Assembly: GCF_006716565.1 (NCBI RefSeq)
Contig: NZ_VFPG01000002.1
Location: 682,001 to 746,000 of the forward strand
Direction: 5' to 3'
From: Nocardia bhagyanarayanae
GTDB taxonomy: Bacteria > Actinomycetota > Actinomycetes > Mycobacteriales > Mycobacteriaceae
Length of the DNA: 64,000 nt
Shown: positions 35,969 to 48,574 of the stretch, one piece after another
Position numbering within the stretch: position 1 is the first letter of the stretch
How the letters are laid out: every line of letters starts with the position of its first letter
Notes under the pieces: generated by a model
Databases searched by the model: none
What the model saw: the letters and a program-made list of their open reading frames with translations, nothing else
What the model was told of the DNA's origin: nothing
Made by a program: the position numbers and the translations under genes

Positions 35969-37813
35969 GTGCCCGACCCCGCGCCGCGCCAGGCCGCCGC
36001 CAAGCAGCTGGCCTTCGACGAACTCGATACGCCGCTCTACGACACCACTTTCGTGGTCGTCGACCTGGAGACCACGGGAACCCGCGCGGACGGCGACGCG
36101 ATCACCGAGATCGGCGCGGTCAAGGTGCGCGGCGGCGAGGTGCTCGGCGAGTTCGCGACGCTGGTGAATCCCGGCAGGGAGATACCGCCCGCGGTCGTGC
36201 ACGTCACCGGGATCACCACGGCCATGGTCTACGCCGCGCCGCGCATCGAATCGGTGCTGCCGGGATTCCTCGAGTTCGCGGCGGGCGCGGTGCTCGTCGC
36301 GCACAACGCCCGATTCGACATGGCCTTCCTGCGCGCTGCCGCGGCGCGCTGCGAGACCGAGTGGCCCAAGGCGCCGGTGCTGTGCACGGTGAAGCTGGCG
36401 CGGCGGGTGCTCGGCAGGGACGAGGCGCCCTCGGTGCGGCTCGCGTCGCTGGCCCGGCTGCTCGGCGCGAGCACCCAGCCGACGCACCGCGCGCTGGACG
36501 ACGCGCGCGCCACCGTCGACGTGCTGCACGCGCTCATCGCCCGGGTGGGAAACCAAGGCGTGCACAGCCTCACCGAGCTGATGGACTACCTGCCGGACGT
36601 GAGCTCCGGGCAGCGCGCCAAGCGAGTGCTCGCCACCGACCTGCCCGCCGCGCCCGGCGTCTACCTCTTCCGCGGCCCTGCCGACGAGGTCCTCTATATC
36701 GGCACCGCGGTGAATCTGCGCCGCCGCGTACGCAATTACTTCACCGGCTCGGAGACCAGGGGCCGGATGAAGGAGATGGTCGCGCTGGCCACCCGCGTCG
36801 ATCACGTGGTGTGCGCGCACGCGCTGGAGGCCGGGGTGCGCGAGCTGCGGCTGCTCGTCGCGCACGCCCCGCCCTACAACCGGCGCTCGAAATTCCCCAA
36901 GCGCGGATGGTGGATCGCGTTGACCGACGAGCCGTTCCCACGTTTCACGATCGTTCGTACGCCGACCCGAGATGCGCTGGGCCCCTTCAGTTCCCGACTG
37001 GATGCCGCCGATGTCGCGGCCACCGTCGCCGAGCACGCCGGACTGCGCACCTGCACGGCCCGGCTGCCTCGCGGCGGCCGCCACGAGTGCCCGCCCGCGG
37101 TGGTCGGCGGCTGCCCCGCGGCGACCCCTTCCGGAATCCCTATAGATACAAAGGAATACGCGCCCGCTCCCGCCGCCGTGCGCGCGCTGTTCCGCGGCGA
37201 ATCCGACGCCACCTTGCGGGCGATGCTCGATCGCATCGAAACGCACTCCGCCGCCGAGCATTTCGAGGCCGCCGCGCGCCTGCGCGATCGCACCGTCGCG
37301 GTGATCAGGGCGCTGCGGCGCACCCAGCGGCTCGCGGCCGTCGCCCGGATCGCCGAACTGGTCGCCGCGCACCCGGACGGTGCGGGCGGGTGGGAATTCG
37401 CGGTGATCCGCTACGGCCGCTTGGCCGGCTCGGGTACCGCCCGGCGGGGAACGCCCCCGATGCCGATCGTGGAACAGATCGTCGCGGCCGCCGAGACCGT
37501 CATCCCGGAGGGCGGCGCGACCGGTGTTCGGGCCGACGGTGACCTCGTACCCCCGGCGCTCGAATTCGCCGGCGACGCTTCGGCGAAAATCGGCGAGCCG
37601 ACGGCCGGGGACGGCGCGGCCTTCGATGCCCCGCCGCTGCGCGGTGCGTCGCCGGAGGAAGTGGGTCTGGTCGCGCGCTGGCTGGCGCGGCCGGGCGTGC
37701 GGATCGTGCGCAGCACCCACGGGTACTGCGAGCCACGCTACGGCGCGGGCCGATGGATCGGCTGGGCCGAGGTGGCCGACGCGGCGGCCAGGACCCTATC
37801 GGAATTAGGCTGA
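35969..37813 (+). CDS. DEDDh 3'-5' exonuclease fused to a UvrC-like GIY-YIG nuclease domain
   Basis: The 614-aa protein joins an N-terminal DnaQ-like exonuclease ([27 protein letters not shown]; residues ~28-185) to a GIY-YIG domain ([25 protein letters not shown], near 225-250), a linker and a UVR-like motif ([13 protein letters not shown] near 435). It resembles Rv2191 and the Cho/UvrC group, suggesting DNA repair. GTG at 35969 fits a leaderless promoter; a TTG 30 nt upstream would lie in it. Confidence 0.9.
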   Translation: MPDPAPRQAAAKQLAFDELDTPLYDTTFVVVDLETTGTRADGDAITEIGAVKVRGGEVLGEFATLVNPGREIPPAVVHVTGITTAMVYAAPRIESVLPGFLEFAAGAVLVAHNARFDMAFLRAAAARCETEWPKAPVLCTVKLARRVLGRDEAPSVRLASLARLLGASTQPTHRALDDARATVDVLHALIARVGNQGVHSLTELMDYLPDVSSGQRAKRVLATDLPAAPGVYLFRGPADEVLYIGTAVNLRRRVRNYFTGSETRGRMKEMVALATRVDHVVCAHALEAGVRELRLLVAHAPPYNRRSKFPKRGWWIALTDEPFPRFTIVRTPTRDALGPFSSRLDAADVAATVAEHAGLRTCTARLPRGGRHECPPAVVGGCPAATPSGIPIDTKEYAPAPAAVRALFRGESDATLRAMLDRIETHSAAEHFEAAARLRDRTVAVIRALRRTQRLAAVARIAELVAAHPDGAGGWEFAVIRYGRLAGSGTARRGTPPMPIVEQIVAAAETVIPEGGATGVRADGDLVPPALEFAGDASAKIGEPTAGDGAAFDAPPLRGASPEEVGLVARWLARPGVRIVRSTHGYCEPRYGAGRWIGWAEVADAAARTLSELG

Positions 37814-37817
37814 CTGC

Positions 37818-38093
37818 ATGATTAACGCGATCGTGCTGATCCACGCCGACAACGGCCGTATCCCGGAGACCGCGCAGGCGGTCGCCGATACCGAAGGCGT
37901 CACCGAGGTCTACTCGTGCGCGGGCGATGTGGACCTGATCGCGATCGTGCGGGTGCGCGATCACGAGCAGGTCGCCGAGGTGGTGACGCACCGGATCGAC
38001 AAGACGCCCGGCGTGCTGCGCACAACCACCCACATCGCGTTCAAGTCCTACTCCAGCGCCGACGTCGAGGCCGGTTTCTCGCTGGGGGAGTAA
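37818..38093 (+). CDS. Stand-alone Lrp/AsnC ligand-binding (RAM) domain protein
   Basis: The 91-aa protein is only the effector domain of Lrp/AsnC regulators (IVLIHADNGRIPETAQAVADTEGVTEVYSCAGDVDLIAIVRV), without helix-turn-helix. Such small proteins form oligomers that bind amino acids. It starts 4 nt after the exonuclease stop and is cotranscribed with it. Partner unknown. Confidence 0.87.
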   Translation: MINAIVLIHADNGRIPETAQAVADTEGVTEVYSCAGDVDLIAIVRVRDHEQVAEVVTHRIDKTPGVLRTTTHIAFKSYSSADVEAGFSLGE

Positions 38094-38096
38094 CGG

Positions 38097-38375
38097 TCAG
38101 GACGCGGTGACGAACTGGCCGGTGACCGAGCGGGTTTCACCCGGCTCGATCATGGCGGCCGCGTCGCCCTGGCACTGGTCGTCGAGGTACACGCCGACGA
38201 CCCTGTCGGTGTTGTTCTCCACGGAGAGTTCATCCGGTTGATCGGCGACCTGAACGCAGCCGACCAGGTCCTGGATCACCGTCCCGTTGACGATCAGGTC
38301 GCCCTCCTGGGCGTTGGCTGCCGGCGCGGCCAGCAGGAGGCCGGCGGCCAGGATTCCGAGTAGTGCGCGCTTCAT
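38097..38375 (-). CDS. Small secreted protein of unknown function
   Basis: A 92-aa product with a clear signal peptide (MKRALLGILAAGLLLAAPA, cleavage after ANA). The mature ~70 residues hold two cysteines, in VGCVQV and DDQCQGD, likely a disulfide, and look beta-rich. GAGGAGC lies upstream. No family recognised. Confidence 0.7.
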   Translation of the reverse strand: MKRALLGILAAGLLLAAPAANAQEGDLIVNGTVIQDLVGCVQVADQPDELSVENNTDRVVGVYLDDQCQGDAAAMIEPGETRSVTGQFVTAS

Positions 38376-38598
38376 AGTCAGCTCCTCACGTGTCGGACCG
38401 GACGACACGCCGATTCGCGTCGGAATGCCGTGCCGGAGAGGTGCCCGGCGGTCGGAGAACCGCTGGGATCGTGATATGCGGACTCGTTGCCACGGGCGCA
38501 TCGCTGCGGTCGATCCGTCCCGCGATGGGTCAGTCTAACCGCCTGCTACCTGTGTGGAAGAAGTTCGGCGACAATCGGATCGAGCGTTTGCCTGGAGT

Positions 38599-39660
38599 TC
38601 ACCGATCGCCGAGCGTGTTCGACAGCTTGGCCCAGCTGTTCAGCAGCGCCGCCGCCTGACCGCCGTCGATCGCGGCGGCCGCGCGCTCGATGCCCGCGGC
38701 GAGCGCCTCGTGCAGGTCGGCCTCGGGATCGCCGACTCCGCGCGAGAGGTCGTAGGCGACGATGGCGGCCGCGGAGTTCACCAGCACCGCGTCGCGCACC
38801 GCGCCCGGCGCGCCCGCGAACACCGACCGCGCGACACCGGCGTTGGTCTCGGCGTCGCCGCCGCGCAGCGCGTCCAGTTCGACCCGCGGGATGCCGAGTC
38901 GAGTCGGGTCGATGGTGGTCTGTCGCTTCCGGCCGCCCGACACCACCCAGACGTCGGTGGTGTCGGATGTCGTGATCTCGTCGAGCCCGTCGTTGCCGCG
39001 CACCACGAGGGCGCTGGCCCCGCGGTCGGCGAACACGCCCGCGACGACCGGAAGCAGATCGGGGAAGGCGCATCCCACCAATCCGGCACGCGGCTGCGCG
39101 GGGTTGGTCAGCGGTCCGAGCACGTTGAAGACGGTGGGGATCCCGATCTCCTTGCGCGCCGGGCCCGCGAAGCGCAGCGCGGGATGGAACAGCGGCGCGA
39201 AACAGAAGCCGATTCCGACCTCGCGGACGCACTGCGCCACCGCGTCCGGACCGAGGGTGAGCCGCACGCCGAGCGCCTCGAGCACGTCGGCGCCGCCGCT
39301 CTTGGACGAGGCCGCCCGATTGCCGTGCTTGACCACCGGCACCCCGGCCGAGGCCACCACGACCGAGGACATGGTGGAGATGTTCACCGAGCCGGAGCGA
39401 TCACCGCCGGTGCCGACGATGTCGACCGCGTCGCCGTCGATGTGCACGAGACGGGCGTGCGAGAGCATGCCGGAGGCCATGCCGGAAAGCTCGGCGGGCG
39501 TCGGACCCTTGATCTTCATCGCGACGCCGAACGCGGCGATCTGGGCCTGCGTCGCGTTGTCGGTGAAGATCTCGTCGATCACCCACGCCGTGTCGTCCGC
39601 GGCCAGGTCGCCGCCGTCGGCGAGGGTTCCGAGCACCTGGGGCCAGCTGCGCACGCTCAT
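38599..39660 (-). CDS. trpD: Anthranilate phosphoribosyltransferase
   Basis: This 353-aa enzyme has [20 protein letters not shown] (PRPP pyrophosphate loop, residues ~80-100), [21 protein letters not shown] and [11 protein letters not shown]. It makes N-(5-phosphoribosyl)anthranilate, the substrate of the TrpF encoded 12 kb away. ATG follows GGGAG. The position beside ctaE is as in M. tuberculosis; it is separate from the other trp genes. Confidence 0.95.
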   Translation of the reverse strand: MSVRSWPQVLGTLADGGDLAADDTAWVIDEIFTDNATQAQIAAFGVAMKIKGPTPAELSGMASGMLSHARLVHIDGDAVDIVGTGGDRSGSVNISTMSSVVVASAGVPVVKHGNRAASSKSGGADVLEALGVRLTLGPDAVAQCVREVGIGFCFAPLFHPALRFAGPARKEIGIPTVFNVLGPLTNPAQPRAGLVGCAFPDLLPVVAGVFADRGASALVVRGNDGLDEITTSDTTDVWVVSGGRKRQTTIDPTRLGIPRVELDALRGGDAETNAGVARSVFAGAPGAVRDAVLVNSAAAIVAYDLSRGVGDPEADLHEALAAGIERAAAAIDGGQAAALLNSWAKLSNTLGDR

Positions 39661-39744
39661 TCCATTTCTCCCGTCACTTCTGTAGCAAGCAGCCTAATCG
39701 GCGCGGTCGGGCGAATCCTGTCAACTGTCCGCGTACGGCCGGTT

Positions 39745-40170
39745 TCAGTGCGGAGTGGCCGCCCCACCCGGTTGCAGCACATCCCACCCGTCGGCGAACC
39801 CGTCGTGGCGCTGGGCCAGCCCGGCCATCCTCGACCGCTCCTGTGAACAGTGCAGCGCGTCGACGAGCTGCACCCGCTGCAAGATCAACGTCTCCAGCTC
39901 CTCGACCGACGCATCGGTTCGCGGAGCGGGCGCGTACCCCTCCTGCGCCGCGATCTCGCATACCCGCTCGACCTGGTCCGCCGGAATCCGCAGGTGATGG
40001 CGCAGCACCGCGGGCGCGTCCTCGGTCAGCCCCTCGGCCCTGGCCAGCGCGGCCGAGCAGGCCTCGGCGTCGTCGAAACTCGCCGCGACCACCACCAGGT
40101 CCGCGCGGGCCGGGTCCAGCGGCGCCGGGGCGACCCGCCCGAACAACCGCCGCCAGATACGCGGTGCCAC
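39745..40170 (-). CDS. Conserved hypothetical protein
   Basis: The 141-aa product is soluble and mostly helical, with a beta-alpha start ([26 protein letters not shown]) that resembles small alpha/beta regulators. GTG at 40170 follows a strong AGGAGG with 5-nt spacing. It is divergent from ctaE. No family recognised. Confidence 0.72.
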   Translation of the reverse strand: MAPRIWRRLFGRVAPAPLDPARADLVVVAASFDDAEACSAALARAEGLTEDAPAVLRHHLRIPADQVERVCEIAAQEGYAPAPRTDASVEELETLILQRVQLVDALHCSQERSRMAGLAQRHDGFADGWDVLQPGGAATPH

Positions 40171-40361
40171 ATCCGCCTCCTCGTCTCAGCTTCTACTTAC
40201 TCTCGCCTGTCATCATGACCGCGTCCGCGCAGGTCGGCGCGTTCGGTGCGGCGGCTTCCCTCGCCCCCGACACGGACATGCCAGTCCCGGTCCGTCCGTG
40301 CGTTTTCCGACACGGACGGCCAAGTTTCGTACCCGCCTACTGCTGTCGTACTACGACGAGT

Positions 40362-40367
40362 CATACT
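40362..40367 (+). promoter_or_regulatory. -10 element of ctaE (CATACT)
   Basis: CATACT ends 7 nt before the ctaE GTG at 40375; it starts the ctaE-qcrCAB unit without a leader. Confidence 0.45.
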
Positions 40368-40374
40368 TACCCCC

Positions 40375-40986
40375 GTGACGACCGCAGTAGGGACCCCAGG
40401 ATCGGCCATTACCCAGCGTGTGCACTCGCTGAACCGGCCCAACATGGTCAGCGTCGGTACCATCATCTGGCTGTCGAGCGAGCTGATGTTCTTCGCCGGC
40501 CTCTTCGCCATGTACTTCGTCGCGCGCGCCCAGGCCCACGGCAACTGGCCGCCGGAACCGACCGAGCTGAACCTGAAGCTCGCCGTGCCGGTCACGGCCG
40601 TGCTGGTCGCGTCGTCGTTCACCTGCCAGATGGGTGTGTTCGCCGCGGAGAAGGGCGACGTGTTCGGCCTGCGCCGCTGGTACGTCATCACCTTCCTGAT
40701 GGGCGCGTTCTTCGTCGGCGGCCAGGCCTACGAGTACTACCACCTGGTCCACGAGGGCACCTCGATCTCGAGCAGCGCCTACGGTTCGGTGTTCTACATC
40801 ACCACCGGCTTCCACGGTCTGCACGTCATCGGCGGTCTGATCGCCTTCGTGTTCCTGCTGATCCGCACCAAGCTCAGCAAGTTCACGCCCGCGCAGGCCA
40901 CCGCCGCGATCGTCGTCTCGTACTACTGGCACTTCGTCGACATCGTGTGGATCGGGCTGTTCGCCACGATCTACTTCGTCCGCTGA
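40375..40986 (+). CDS. ctaE: Cytochrome c oxidase subunit III
   Basis: The 203-aa protein has five membrane helices and subunit III motifs ([55 protein letters not shown]). GTG at 40375 gives the standard length; longer readings extend into the divergent promoter. First gene of ctaE-qcrC-qcrA-qcrB, encoding parts of the bcc-aa3 supercomplex. Confidence 0.95.
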   Translation: MTTAVGTPGSAITQRVHSLNRPNMVSVGTIIWLSSELMFFAGLFAMYFVARAQAHGNWPPEPTELNLKLAVPVTAVLVASSFTCQMGVFAAEKGDVFGLRRWYVITFLMGAFFVGGQAYEYYHLVHEGTSISSSAYGSVFYITTGFHGLHVIGGLIAFVFLLIRTKLSKFTPAQATAAIVVSYYWHFVDIVWIGLFATIYFVR

Positions 40987-41039
40987 GCCAGCCCCAGTCT
41001 TTTGCACAAGTCGGTTCCGTCTACTCCAAAGGGACACAG

Positions 41040-41903
41040 ATGAGTTCATCTCCCCCGTCAGCGCCTGAGCCCGCCAGCCCCGGGAACGGCGAGGCCAGCA
41101 AGACCCGCAAGCAGCGTCGCCTTCGCAGGCGCATCGCGGGCGGTCTCGCGCTCCTGGTGGGTCTGGTCGGAGCCGGCTTCCTCGCGACGGCTCTCACGCC
41201 CGAGCCCCAAGTGGCCACGGCCAACCAGGACCAGTCCGCGCTGATCCGCGAGGGCAAGCAGCTCTACGACACGTCCTGCATCACCTGCCACGGCGCGAAC
41301 CTGCAGGGTGTGCAGGACCGCGGTCCCAGCCTGATCGGCGTCGGCGAGGCCGCCGTCTACTTCCAGGTGTCCTCCGGGCGCATGCCGCTGGCCGCCAACC
41401 AGGCGCAGGCCACGCGCAAGCCCGCGAAGTTCGACGCCCAGCAGATCGACGCCCTCGGCGCCTACATCGCCGCGAACGGCGGCGGCCCGTCCGTGGTGCG
41501 CGACGCCAACGGCGAGATCGCTCAGGAATCGCTGCGCGGCGACGACATCGCCCGCGGTTCCGAGCTGTTCCGCATGAACTGCGCGTCCTGCCACAACTTC
41601 ACCGGCAAGGGCGGCGCGCTGTCCTCCGGCAAGTACGCGCCGCCGCTGGAGCCCGCCAGCGAGCAGCAGATCTACGCGGCCATGCTGACCGGCCCGGAGA
41701 ACATGCCGAAGTTCTCCGACCGCCAGCTCACGCCCGAAGAGAAGCGCGACATCATCGCGTACATCAAGAACGCCGCCGAAGAGAAGACCCCCGGTGGCTA
41801 CGGCCTCGGCGGCTTCGGCCCCGCGACCGAAGGCCTGGCGATCTGGGTGGTCGGCATCGTGCTCACCGTCGGTGCGGCTATGTGGATCGGATCCCGCTCA
41901 TGA
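41040..41903 (+). CDS. qcrC: Diheme cytochrome c subunit of the bcc complex
   Basis: A 287-aa protein with an N-terminal membrane helix (~34-52), two heme c motifs (CITCH near residue 80, CASCH near 181), each with a later Met ligand, and a C-terminal membrane helix (residues ~263-283). The two hemes replace soluble cytochrome c, passing electrons straight to CuA of CtaC. It overlaps a 27-codon micro-ORF at its stop (ATGA). Confidence 0.95.
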   Translation: MSSSPPSAPEPASPGNGEASKTRKQRRLRRRIAGGLALLVGLVGAGFLATALTPEPQVATANQDQSALIREGKQLYDTSCITCHGANLQGVQDRGPSLIGVGEAAVYFQVSSGRMPLAANQAQATRKPAKFDAQQIDALGAYIAANGGGPSVVRDANGEIAQESLRGDDIARGSELFRMNCASCHNFTGKGGALSSGKYAPPLEPASEQQIYAAMLTGPENMPKFSDRQLTPEEKRDIIAYIKNAAEEKTPGGYGLGGFGPATEGLAIWVVGIVLTVGAAMWIGSRS

Positions 41904-41983
41904 CCGGTCAGCGCCCCGAGGCGGCAGCCCGCGTGGCCACGGAGGGCGTCCGGGCATGGGCGAAAGGACAGAGCCATGAGTGA
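41900..41983 (+). CDS. Possible 27-aa micro-ORF bridging qcrC and qcrA
   Basis: An ATG overlapping the qcrC stop (ATGA) opens 27 codons ending at a TGA that overlaps the qcrA start (ATGAGTGA). The product ([20 protein letters not shown]...) is hydrophilic. It could keep ribosomes running from qcrC to qcrA; a stable protein is doubtful. Confidence 0.3.
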   Translation: MTGQRPEAAARVATEGVRAWAKGQSHE

Positions 41984-43163
41984 ACAGGAGCGAGACGACG
42001 TGAGTCGCCCGGATGAGGGGACCGAGCTGTCGAAGGGGCCGGTGAACACCCCCGCCGACCCGACCGAAGACGAACTGGACGCGATGTCGCGCGACGAGCT
42101 GGTCAAGCTCGGCACCGAGCGCGACGGCGTCGACGTCGCCTACCGGCGCGAGCGCTTCCCGATCCCGGGCACCCGGGCCGAGAAGCGCGCCGAGCGCGAG
42201 GTCACCTTCTGGTTCGCCATCTCCGGTCTTGCGGCGGCCGCGCTGGTCGGTGTCTTCCTGTTCTGGCCCTGGGAGTTCAAGGGCACGAACGAGGAAGGCC
42301 ACAACGCCTATTCGCTGTTCACGCCTCTGGTCGGCCTGACCTTCGGCATCTCGGTGCTGGTCATCGGCATCGCCGTGGTGTTGATCCGCAAGAAGTTCAT
42401 CCCGGCCGAGATCTCCATCCAGGACCGTCACGACGGTCCGTCGCCGGAGGTCGAGCGGCGCACCCTGGTGGCCGAGCTGCAGGACGCGCTCGACACCTCC
42501 ACCCTGGGCCGCCGCAAGATGATCACCCGCACCGCGGGTGCGGGCGTCGGCATCCTCGGCCTCGGCTCGCTGTTCCTCTTCGTCGGCGGCATGATCAAGA
42601 ACCCGTGGGCCAAGGGCGACAAGTCGCCGCTGTGGGTCTCGGGCTGGACGCCGGACTTCCCCGGCGAGACCATCTACCTGCGCCGCGACACCGGCCGTCC
42701 GGAGGACATCGTGCTGGTGCGTCCGGAGGACCTGGACGCGGGCAGCATGGAGACGGTGTTCCCGTGGAAGGAGAAGTGGCGCGGCGACTCCCACGAGATG
42801 CTGCAGTCGCTGCGCGGCATCCGCAACGCGGTCATGCTGATCCGTCTGCGCACCGAGGACGCCGAGAAGGCCATCAAGCGCAAGGGCCAGGAGAGCTTCA
42901 ACTTCGGCGACTACTTCGCCTACTCGAAGATCTGCACCCACCTCGGCTGCCCGACCTCGTTGTTCGAGCAGCAGACCAACCGGATCCTCTGCCCCTGCCA
43001 CCAGTCGCAGTTCTCCGCGACCGAATGGGGTAAGCCGATCTTCGGTCCCGCCGCTCGCGCACTGCCGCAGCTGCCGATCACCGTCAACTCCGAGGGCTTC
43101 CTCGTCGCCAACGGCGACTTCATCGAACCGCTCGGACCGGCCTACTGGGAGCGTCGTTCATGA
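41976..43163 (+). CDS. qcrA: Rieske iron-sulfur subunit of the bcc complex
   Basis: The 395-aa subunit has an acidic N-terminal region, three membrane helices (the actinobacterial type), and a Rieske domain with CTHLGC near residue 320 and CPCHQSQF near 339, the two Cys/two His cluster ligands. ATG at 41976 follows AAAGGA. It overlaps qcrB by 4 nt. Confidence 0.95.
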   Translation: MSEQERDDVSRPDEGTELSKGPVNTPADPTEDELDAMSRDELVKLGTERDGVDVAYRRERFPIPGTRAEKRAEREVTFWFAISGLAAAALVGVFLFWPWEFKGTNEEGHNAYSLFTPLVGLTFGISVLVIGIAVVLIRKKFIPAEISIQDRHDGPSPEVERRTLVAELQDALDTSTLGRRKMITRTAGAGVGILGLGSLFLFVGGMIKNPWAKGDKSPLWVSGWTPDFPGETIYLRRDTGRPEDIVLVRPEDLDAGSMETVFPWKEKWRGDSHEMLQSLRGIRNAVMLIRLRTEDAEKAIKRKGQESFNFGDYFAYSKICTHLGCPTSLFEQQTNRILCPCHQSQFSATEWGKPIFGPAARALPQLPITVNSEGFLVANGDFIEPLGPAYWERRS

Positions 43164-44782
43164 GTCCCTCTGTGGCAGCTCAAGCCAACGAAATGGACGA
43201 GCGGTATCGTGCCGCCGCGTTCGTGAAGCGGTCGATCAACAAGGTCTTCCCGACCCACTGGTCGTTCCTGCTCGGTGAGATCGCCCTGTACAGCTTCATC
43301 ATCCTGCTGCTGTCGGGTGTGTATCTGACCCTGTACTTCGATCCGTCGATGGCGCACGTCACCTACGACGGCGCGTATCAGCCGCTGCGCGGTGTCGGCA
43401 TGTCGCGGGCCTACGAGACCGCGCTCAACATCTCCTTCGAGGTGCGCGGCGGTCTGTTCGTGCGCCAGGTCCACCACTGGGCGGCGCTGCTGTTCGCGGC
43501 CTCGATCATCGTGCACCTGTTCCGCATCTTCTTCACCGGCGCGTTCCGCAAGCCGCGCGAGGCGAACTGGGTGATCGGCTCGCTGCTGCTGATCCTGGCG
43601 ATGTTCGAGGGCTTCTTCGGCTACTCGCTGCCCGACGACCTGCTCTCGGGCACCGGCCTGCGCGCCGCGTTCTCCGGAATCACCATCTCCATTCCGGTGA
43701 TCGGTACCTGGATGCACTGGCTGATGTTCGGCGGCGACTTCCCCGGCGACATCATCATCCCGCGCCTCTACATCGCCCACGTCCTGCTCTTCCCGGGCAT
43801 CATCCTGGCGCTGATCGCGGCGCACGTCGCGCTGGTCTGGTACCAGAAGCACACCCAGTTCCCCGGGCCCGGTCGCACGGAGAACAACGTGGTCGGCGCG
43901 CGCATCGTGCCGGTGTTCGCCGCGGACCAGGGTGCGTTCTTCGCCTTCACCCTCGGCATCGTGGGCATCATGGGCGGCGTCCTGCAGATCAACCCGATCT
44001 GGAACCTCGGCCCGTACAACCCGGCTCAGGTCTCGGCGGGTTCGCAGCCGGACTTCTACATGATGTGGACCGACGGCATGGCGCGTCTCATGCCGCCGTG
44101 GGAGCTCTACATCGGCAACTACACGGTTCCGGCCGTGTTCTGGGTCGCGCTGATCATGGGCCTGGTGTTCACGCTGCTGATCGCCTACCCGTGGATCGAG
44201 AAGCGCCTCACCGGCGACGACGCGCACCACAACCTGCTGCAGCGTCCGCGCGACGTTCCGGTGCGTACCGCGATCGGTGCCATGGCGATCGCCTTCTACG
44301 TGGTGCTGACGCTGTCCTGCGTCAACGACATCATCGCGCTGAAGTTCGACATCTCGCTGAACGCGACCACCTGGATCGGTCGTATCGGTCTGCTCGTGGC
44401 CCCGCCGGTGGCGTACTTCCTCACCTACCGGTTCTGCATCGGCTTGCAGCGCAGCGACCGGGCGGTGCTCGAGCACGGCATCGAGACCGGTGTGATCAAG
44501 CGCCTGCCGCACGGTGAGTACATCGAGGTGCACCAGCCGCTCGGCCCGGTCGACGACCACGGCCACCCGATCCCGCTGGCGTACCAGGGCGCCCCGGTGC
44601 CCAAGAAGATGAACCAGCTGGGTTCGGCGGGCAAGCCGGGCACCGGTAGCTTCCTGCGCCCCGACCCCCGCGAGGAGTCGGAGCGGAACTTCGAGCTCGA
44701 CCACGCCGAGGAACACCGGCAGCTGGCGGTGCTCCAGAAGGCACAGGAGAAGGCCAACGGCAGCGGCAAGTCCAGCCACTGA
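43160..44782 (+). CDS. qcrB: Cytochrome b subunit of the bcc complex
   Basis: The 540-aa protein holds the bis-heme b bundle ([56 protein letters not shown]) and the Qo-site region [14 protein letters not shown] stands where other cytochromes b have PEWY. The last ~120 residues are an extended hydrophilic tail found in actinobacteria. It oxidises menaquinol. ATGA overlap with qcrA; a long terminator follows. Confidence 0.95.
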   Translation: MSPSVAAQANEMDERYRAAAFVKRSINKVFPTHWSFLLGEIALYSFIILLLSGVYLTLYFDPSMAHVTYDGAYQPLRGVGMSRAYETALNISFEVRGGLFVRQVHHWAALLFAASIIVHLFRIFFTGAFRKPREANWVIGSLLLILAMFEGFFGYSLPDDLLSGTGLRAAFSGITISIPVIGTWMHWLMFGGDFPGDIIIPRLYIAHVLLFPGIILALIAAHVALVWYQKHTQFPGPGRTENNVVGARIVPVFAADQGAFFAFTLGIVGIMGGVLQINPIWNLGPYNPAQVSAGSQPDFYMMWTDGMARLMPPWELYIGNYTVPAVFWVALIMGLVFTLLIAYPWIEKRLTGDDAHHNLLQRPRDVPVRTAIGAMAIAFYVVLTLSCVNDIIALKFDISLNATTWIGRIGLLVAPPVAYFLTYRFCIGLQRSDRAVLEHGIETGVIKRLPHGEYIEVHQPLGPVDDHGHPIPLAYQGAPVPKKMNQLGSAGKPGTGSFLRPDPREESERNFELDHAEEHRQLAVLQKAQEKANGSGKSSH

Positions 44783-44794
44783 CCCCCGGTCGGC

Positions 44795-44833
44795 GCGAAG
44801 GCCCCGAGTCGAATTACGACTCGGGGCCTTCGC
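44795..44833. terminator. Bidirectional terminator after qcrB
   Basis: A perfect 17-bp stem (GCGAAGGCCCCGAGTCG and its complement) with a 5-nt loop, followed by CCTTTTC. It also ends the convergent exoribonuclease gene. Confidence 0.92.
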
Positions 44834-44866
44834 CCTTTTCGCAGCCAGACGCGCTGCGCCGTAGTT

Positions 44867-46930
<2,064 letters not shown>

Positions 46931-46963
46931 GCGTAGTGGCTGCGTCGGGCCAGTTCCGAACGT

Positions 46964-46998
46964 GAGATCCGCACCGTCATCCTGGCGGTGCGGATCTC
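46964..46998 (+). terminator. Terminator after aroG
   Basis: GAGATCCGCACCG and CGGTGCGGATCTC form a perfect 13-bp stem with a 9-nt loop, followed by TTTGT. Confidence 0.88.
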
Positions 46999-47056
46999 TT
47001 TGTCCCGCCGCTTGTTTCGACGCTTCCAGGCCGATTCGCCTCGTGCGCGCGAACTC

Positions 47057-47533
47057 TCAGCCCCGGGTCGCGTCGAACCGCTCCCGCAACTGCTCCGAAT
47101 AGTTCAACTCGCCGAGGATCTCCCCGAGCAGGTCCCGCCGTTCCTTGGGCAGGTCGGCGAACATCTCCTCGTGCACCTCGCGCAGGGCGGTCTGGATGCC
47201 CGCGAGCGTCTCGTCGCCCTTGTCGGTCAGGATGACCAGGTAGCGCCTGCGGTCGCCGGGATCGCGTTGCCGTTCGGCGTAACCGTGGCGTTCCAGGTCG
47301 TCGAGGGTGGAGACCATGGTGGCGGCATCGATGCGCAGATAGCTGCCGAGTTCGGCCTGCGCCATGCCGCCGCGGTCGGCCAGCGCTTGGAGCACGCTGT
47401 AGTGCCGTACCCGCAGGCCGAGGCCGAGCAGACGTTCCTCGGCCAGCCGGAAGGCGACCTGTCCCATCTTCTGCAGCAGGCACACCGTGTGGGCCGCGAT
47501 GGTCCCAGGAACCAGCGCCGAGTCTTCGGACAT
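47057..47533 (-). CDS. MarR-family transcriptional regulator
   Basis: The 158-aa protein has the MarR winged helix: LRVRHYSVLQALADRGGMAQAELGSYLRIDAATMVSTLDDLERHGYAERQRDPGDRRRYLVILTDKG (residues ~40-107), a wing with DPxDRR. ATG follows GGGAGGTGAAGG. It is divergent from the SDR/enoyl-CoA hydratase pair and the gap has palindromes, so it probably represses that pair and itself. Confidence 0.92.
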   Translation of the reverse strand: MSEDSALVPGTIAAHTVCLLQKMGQVAFRLAEERLLGLGLRVRHYSVLQALADRGGMAQAELGSYLRIDAATMVSTLDDLERHGYAERQRDPGDRRRYLVILTDKGDETLAGIQTALREVHEEMFADLPKERRDLLGEILGELNYSEQLRERFDATRG

Positions 47534-47591
47534 CCTTCACCTCCCGTCACATCATGCCCAGCGGCCGGTGCCCTTGACAAACCGTTGCGTC

Positions 47592-47639
47592 TATAAAAGG
47601 GTAGTGGTGCAAACGATTTGTTGAGCCAATTATAGGCTC
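47592..47639. promoter_or_regulatory. Candidate MarR operator region
   Basis: CAAA-CGA-TTTG (47610-47620) is a palindrome typical of MarR sites, next to GAGCC-AATTATA-GGCTC (47623-47639) and a TATAAA box (47592). A diverged copy of the first site, CAAACCGTTGC, lies at about 47578-47588. Together they sit between the divergent genes. Confidence 0.5.
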
Positions 47640-47710
47640 CGCTCAACACCATGGCGCGGGCGCACCACCCGGACCGCCATGAGCACCGCCGCCGAACCGA
47701 AAGGCACCCC

Positions 47711-48544
47711 ATGACTCCACAGACACTGTCCGGCCGCACCCTGGTGATGTCCGGCGGCAGCCGGGGCATCGGCCTGGCCATCGCACTCGCGGCCGCCCGG
47801 CGCGGCGCCAATATCGTGCTGCTCGCCAAAACCGATGTCCCGCATCCGAAGCTGGACGGCACCGTGCACACCGCGGCCGCCGAGATCGAGGCCGCGGGCG
47901 GATCGGCGCTCGCCGTGGTCGGCGACGTCCGCGACGAGGACTCGGTGCAGGCCGCCGTCGACCAGGCCGTCGACCGGTTCGGCGGCATCGACATCGTGGT
48001 CAACAACGCCAGCGCCATCGACCTGGCGAGCACCGAGACGTTGCCCGCGAAGAAGTTCGACCTGATGCAGCAGATCCAGCTGCGCGGCACGTTCCTGCTC
48101 ACCCGCGCCGCGCTGCCGCACCTGCGCAAGTCGGCGAACCCGCACGTGCTTTCGCTCTCGCCGCCGCTGAACCTGGACCCGAAGTGGCTCGGCGCGCACC
48201 CGCCCTACATGCTGGCCAAGTACGGCATGACCCTGCTGACGCTCGGCGTGGCCGCCGAACACCGCGAGTCGGGCATCGCCGCGAACTGCCTGTGGCCGGA
48301 GACGCTCATCGCCACCGCCGCCGTGCGCAATCTGCTCGGCGGCGAGGAGGTGGCCGCCACCGCGCGCACTCCGGAAATCGTCGCGGACGCCGCGGTGCTG
48401 ATCCTGGAGAGCCCGGCCGCGACGACCACCGGCAACACCTATCTGGACGTGGAAGTCCTCGCCGCGCACGGCATCACGGATCTGTCCGGGTACGGTCCGA
48501 GCGGCGAGCTTGGTTACGACATCTTCGTCGACCCGCCCGCCTGA
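47711..48544 (+). CDS. Short-chain dehydrogenase (HSDL2-like)
   Basis: A 277-aa SDR with an intact active site: SGGSRGIGLAIA (cofactor), NNAS, SLSPP with the catalytic Ser, and YMLAK. The text around AKTDVPHPKLDGTVHTAAAEIEAAGG is typical of the HSDL2/SDR6 subgroup, linked to fatty acid or sterol metabolism. ATG at 47711 has GAAAGG 7 nt upstream. Confidence 0.9.
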   Translation: MTPQTLSGRTLVMSGGSRGIGLAIALAAARRGANIVLLAKTDVPHPKLDGTVHTAAAEIEAAGGSALAVVGDVRDEDSVQAAVDQAVDRFGGIDIVVNNASAIDLASTETLPAKKFDLMQQIQLRGTFLLTRAALPHLRKSANPHVLSLSPPLNLDPKWLGAHPPYMLAKYGMTLLTLGVAAEHRESGIAANCLWPETLIATAAVRNLLGGEEVAATARTPEIVADAAVLILESPAATTTGNTYLDVEVLAAHGITDLSGYGPSGELGYDIFVDPPA

Positions 48545-48574
48545 CCCGACACACACCGCACCCCTGGAGTATTC

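Noticed and set aside
35858..37720. 620-codon minus-strand frame antisense to the DEDDh/GIY-YIG gene
   Set aside because: Mirror frame of a G/C-third-position gene; the plus strand has clear catalytic motifs. Similar long mirror frames over ilvE, qcrB, pknL, crtI and metF were discarded for the same reason.
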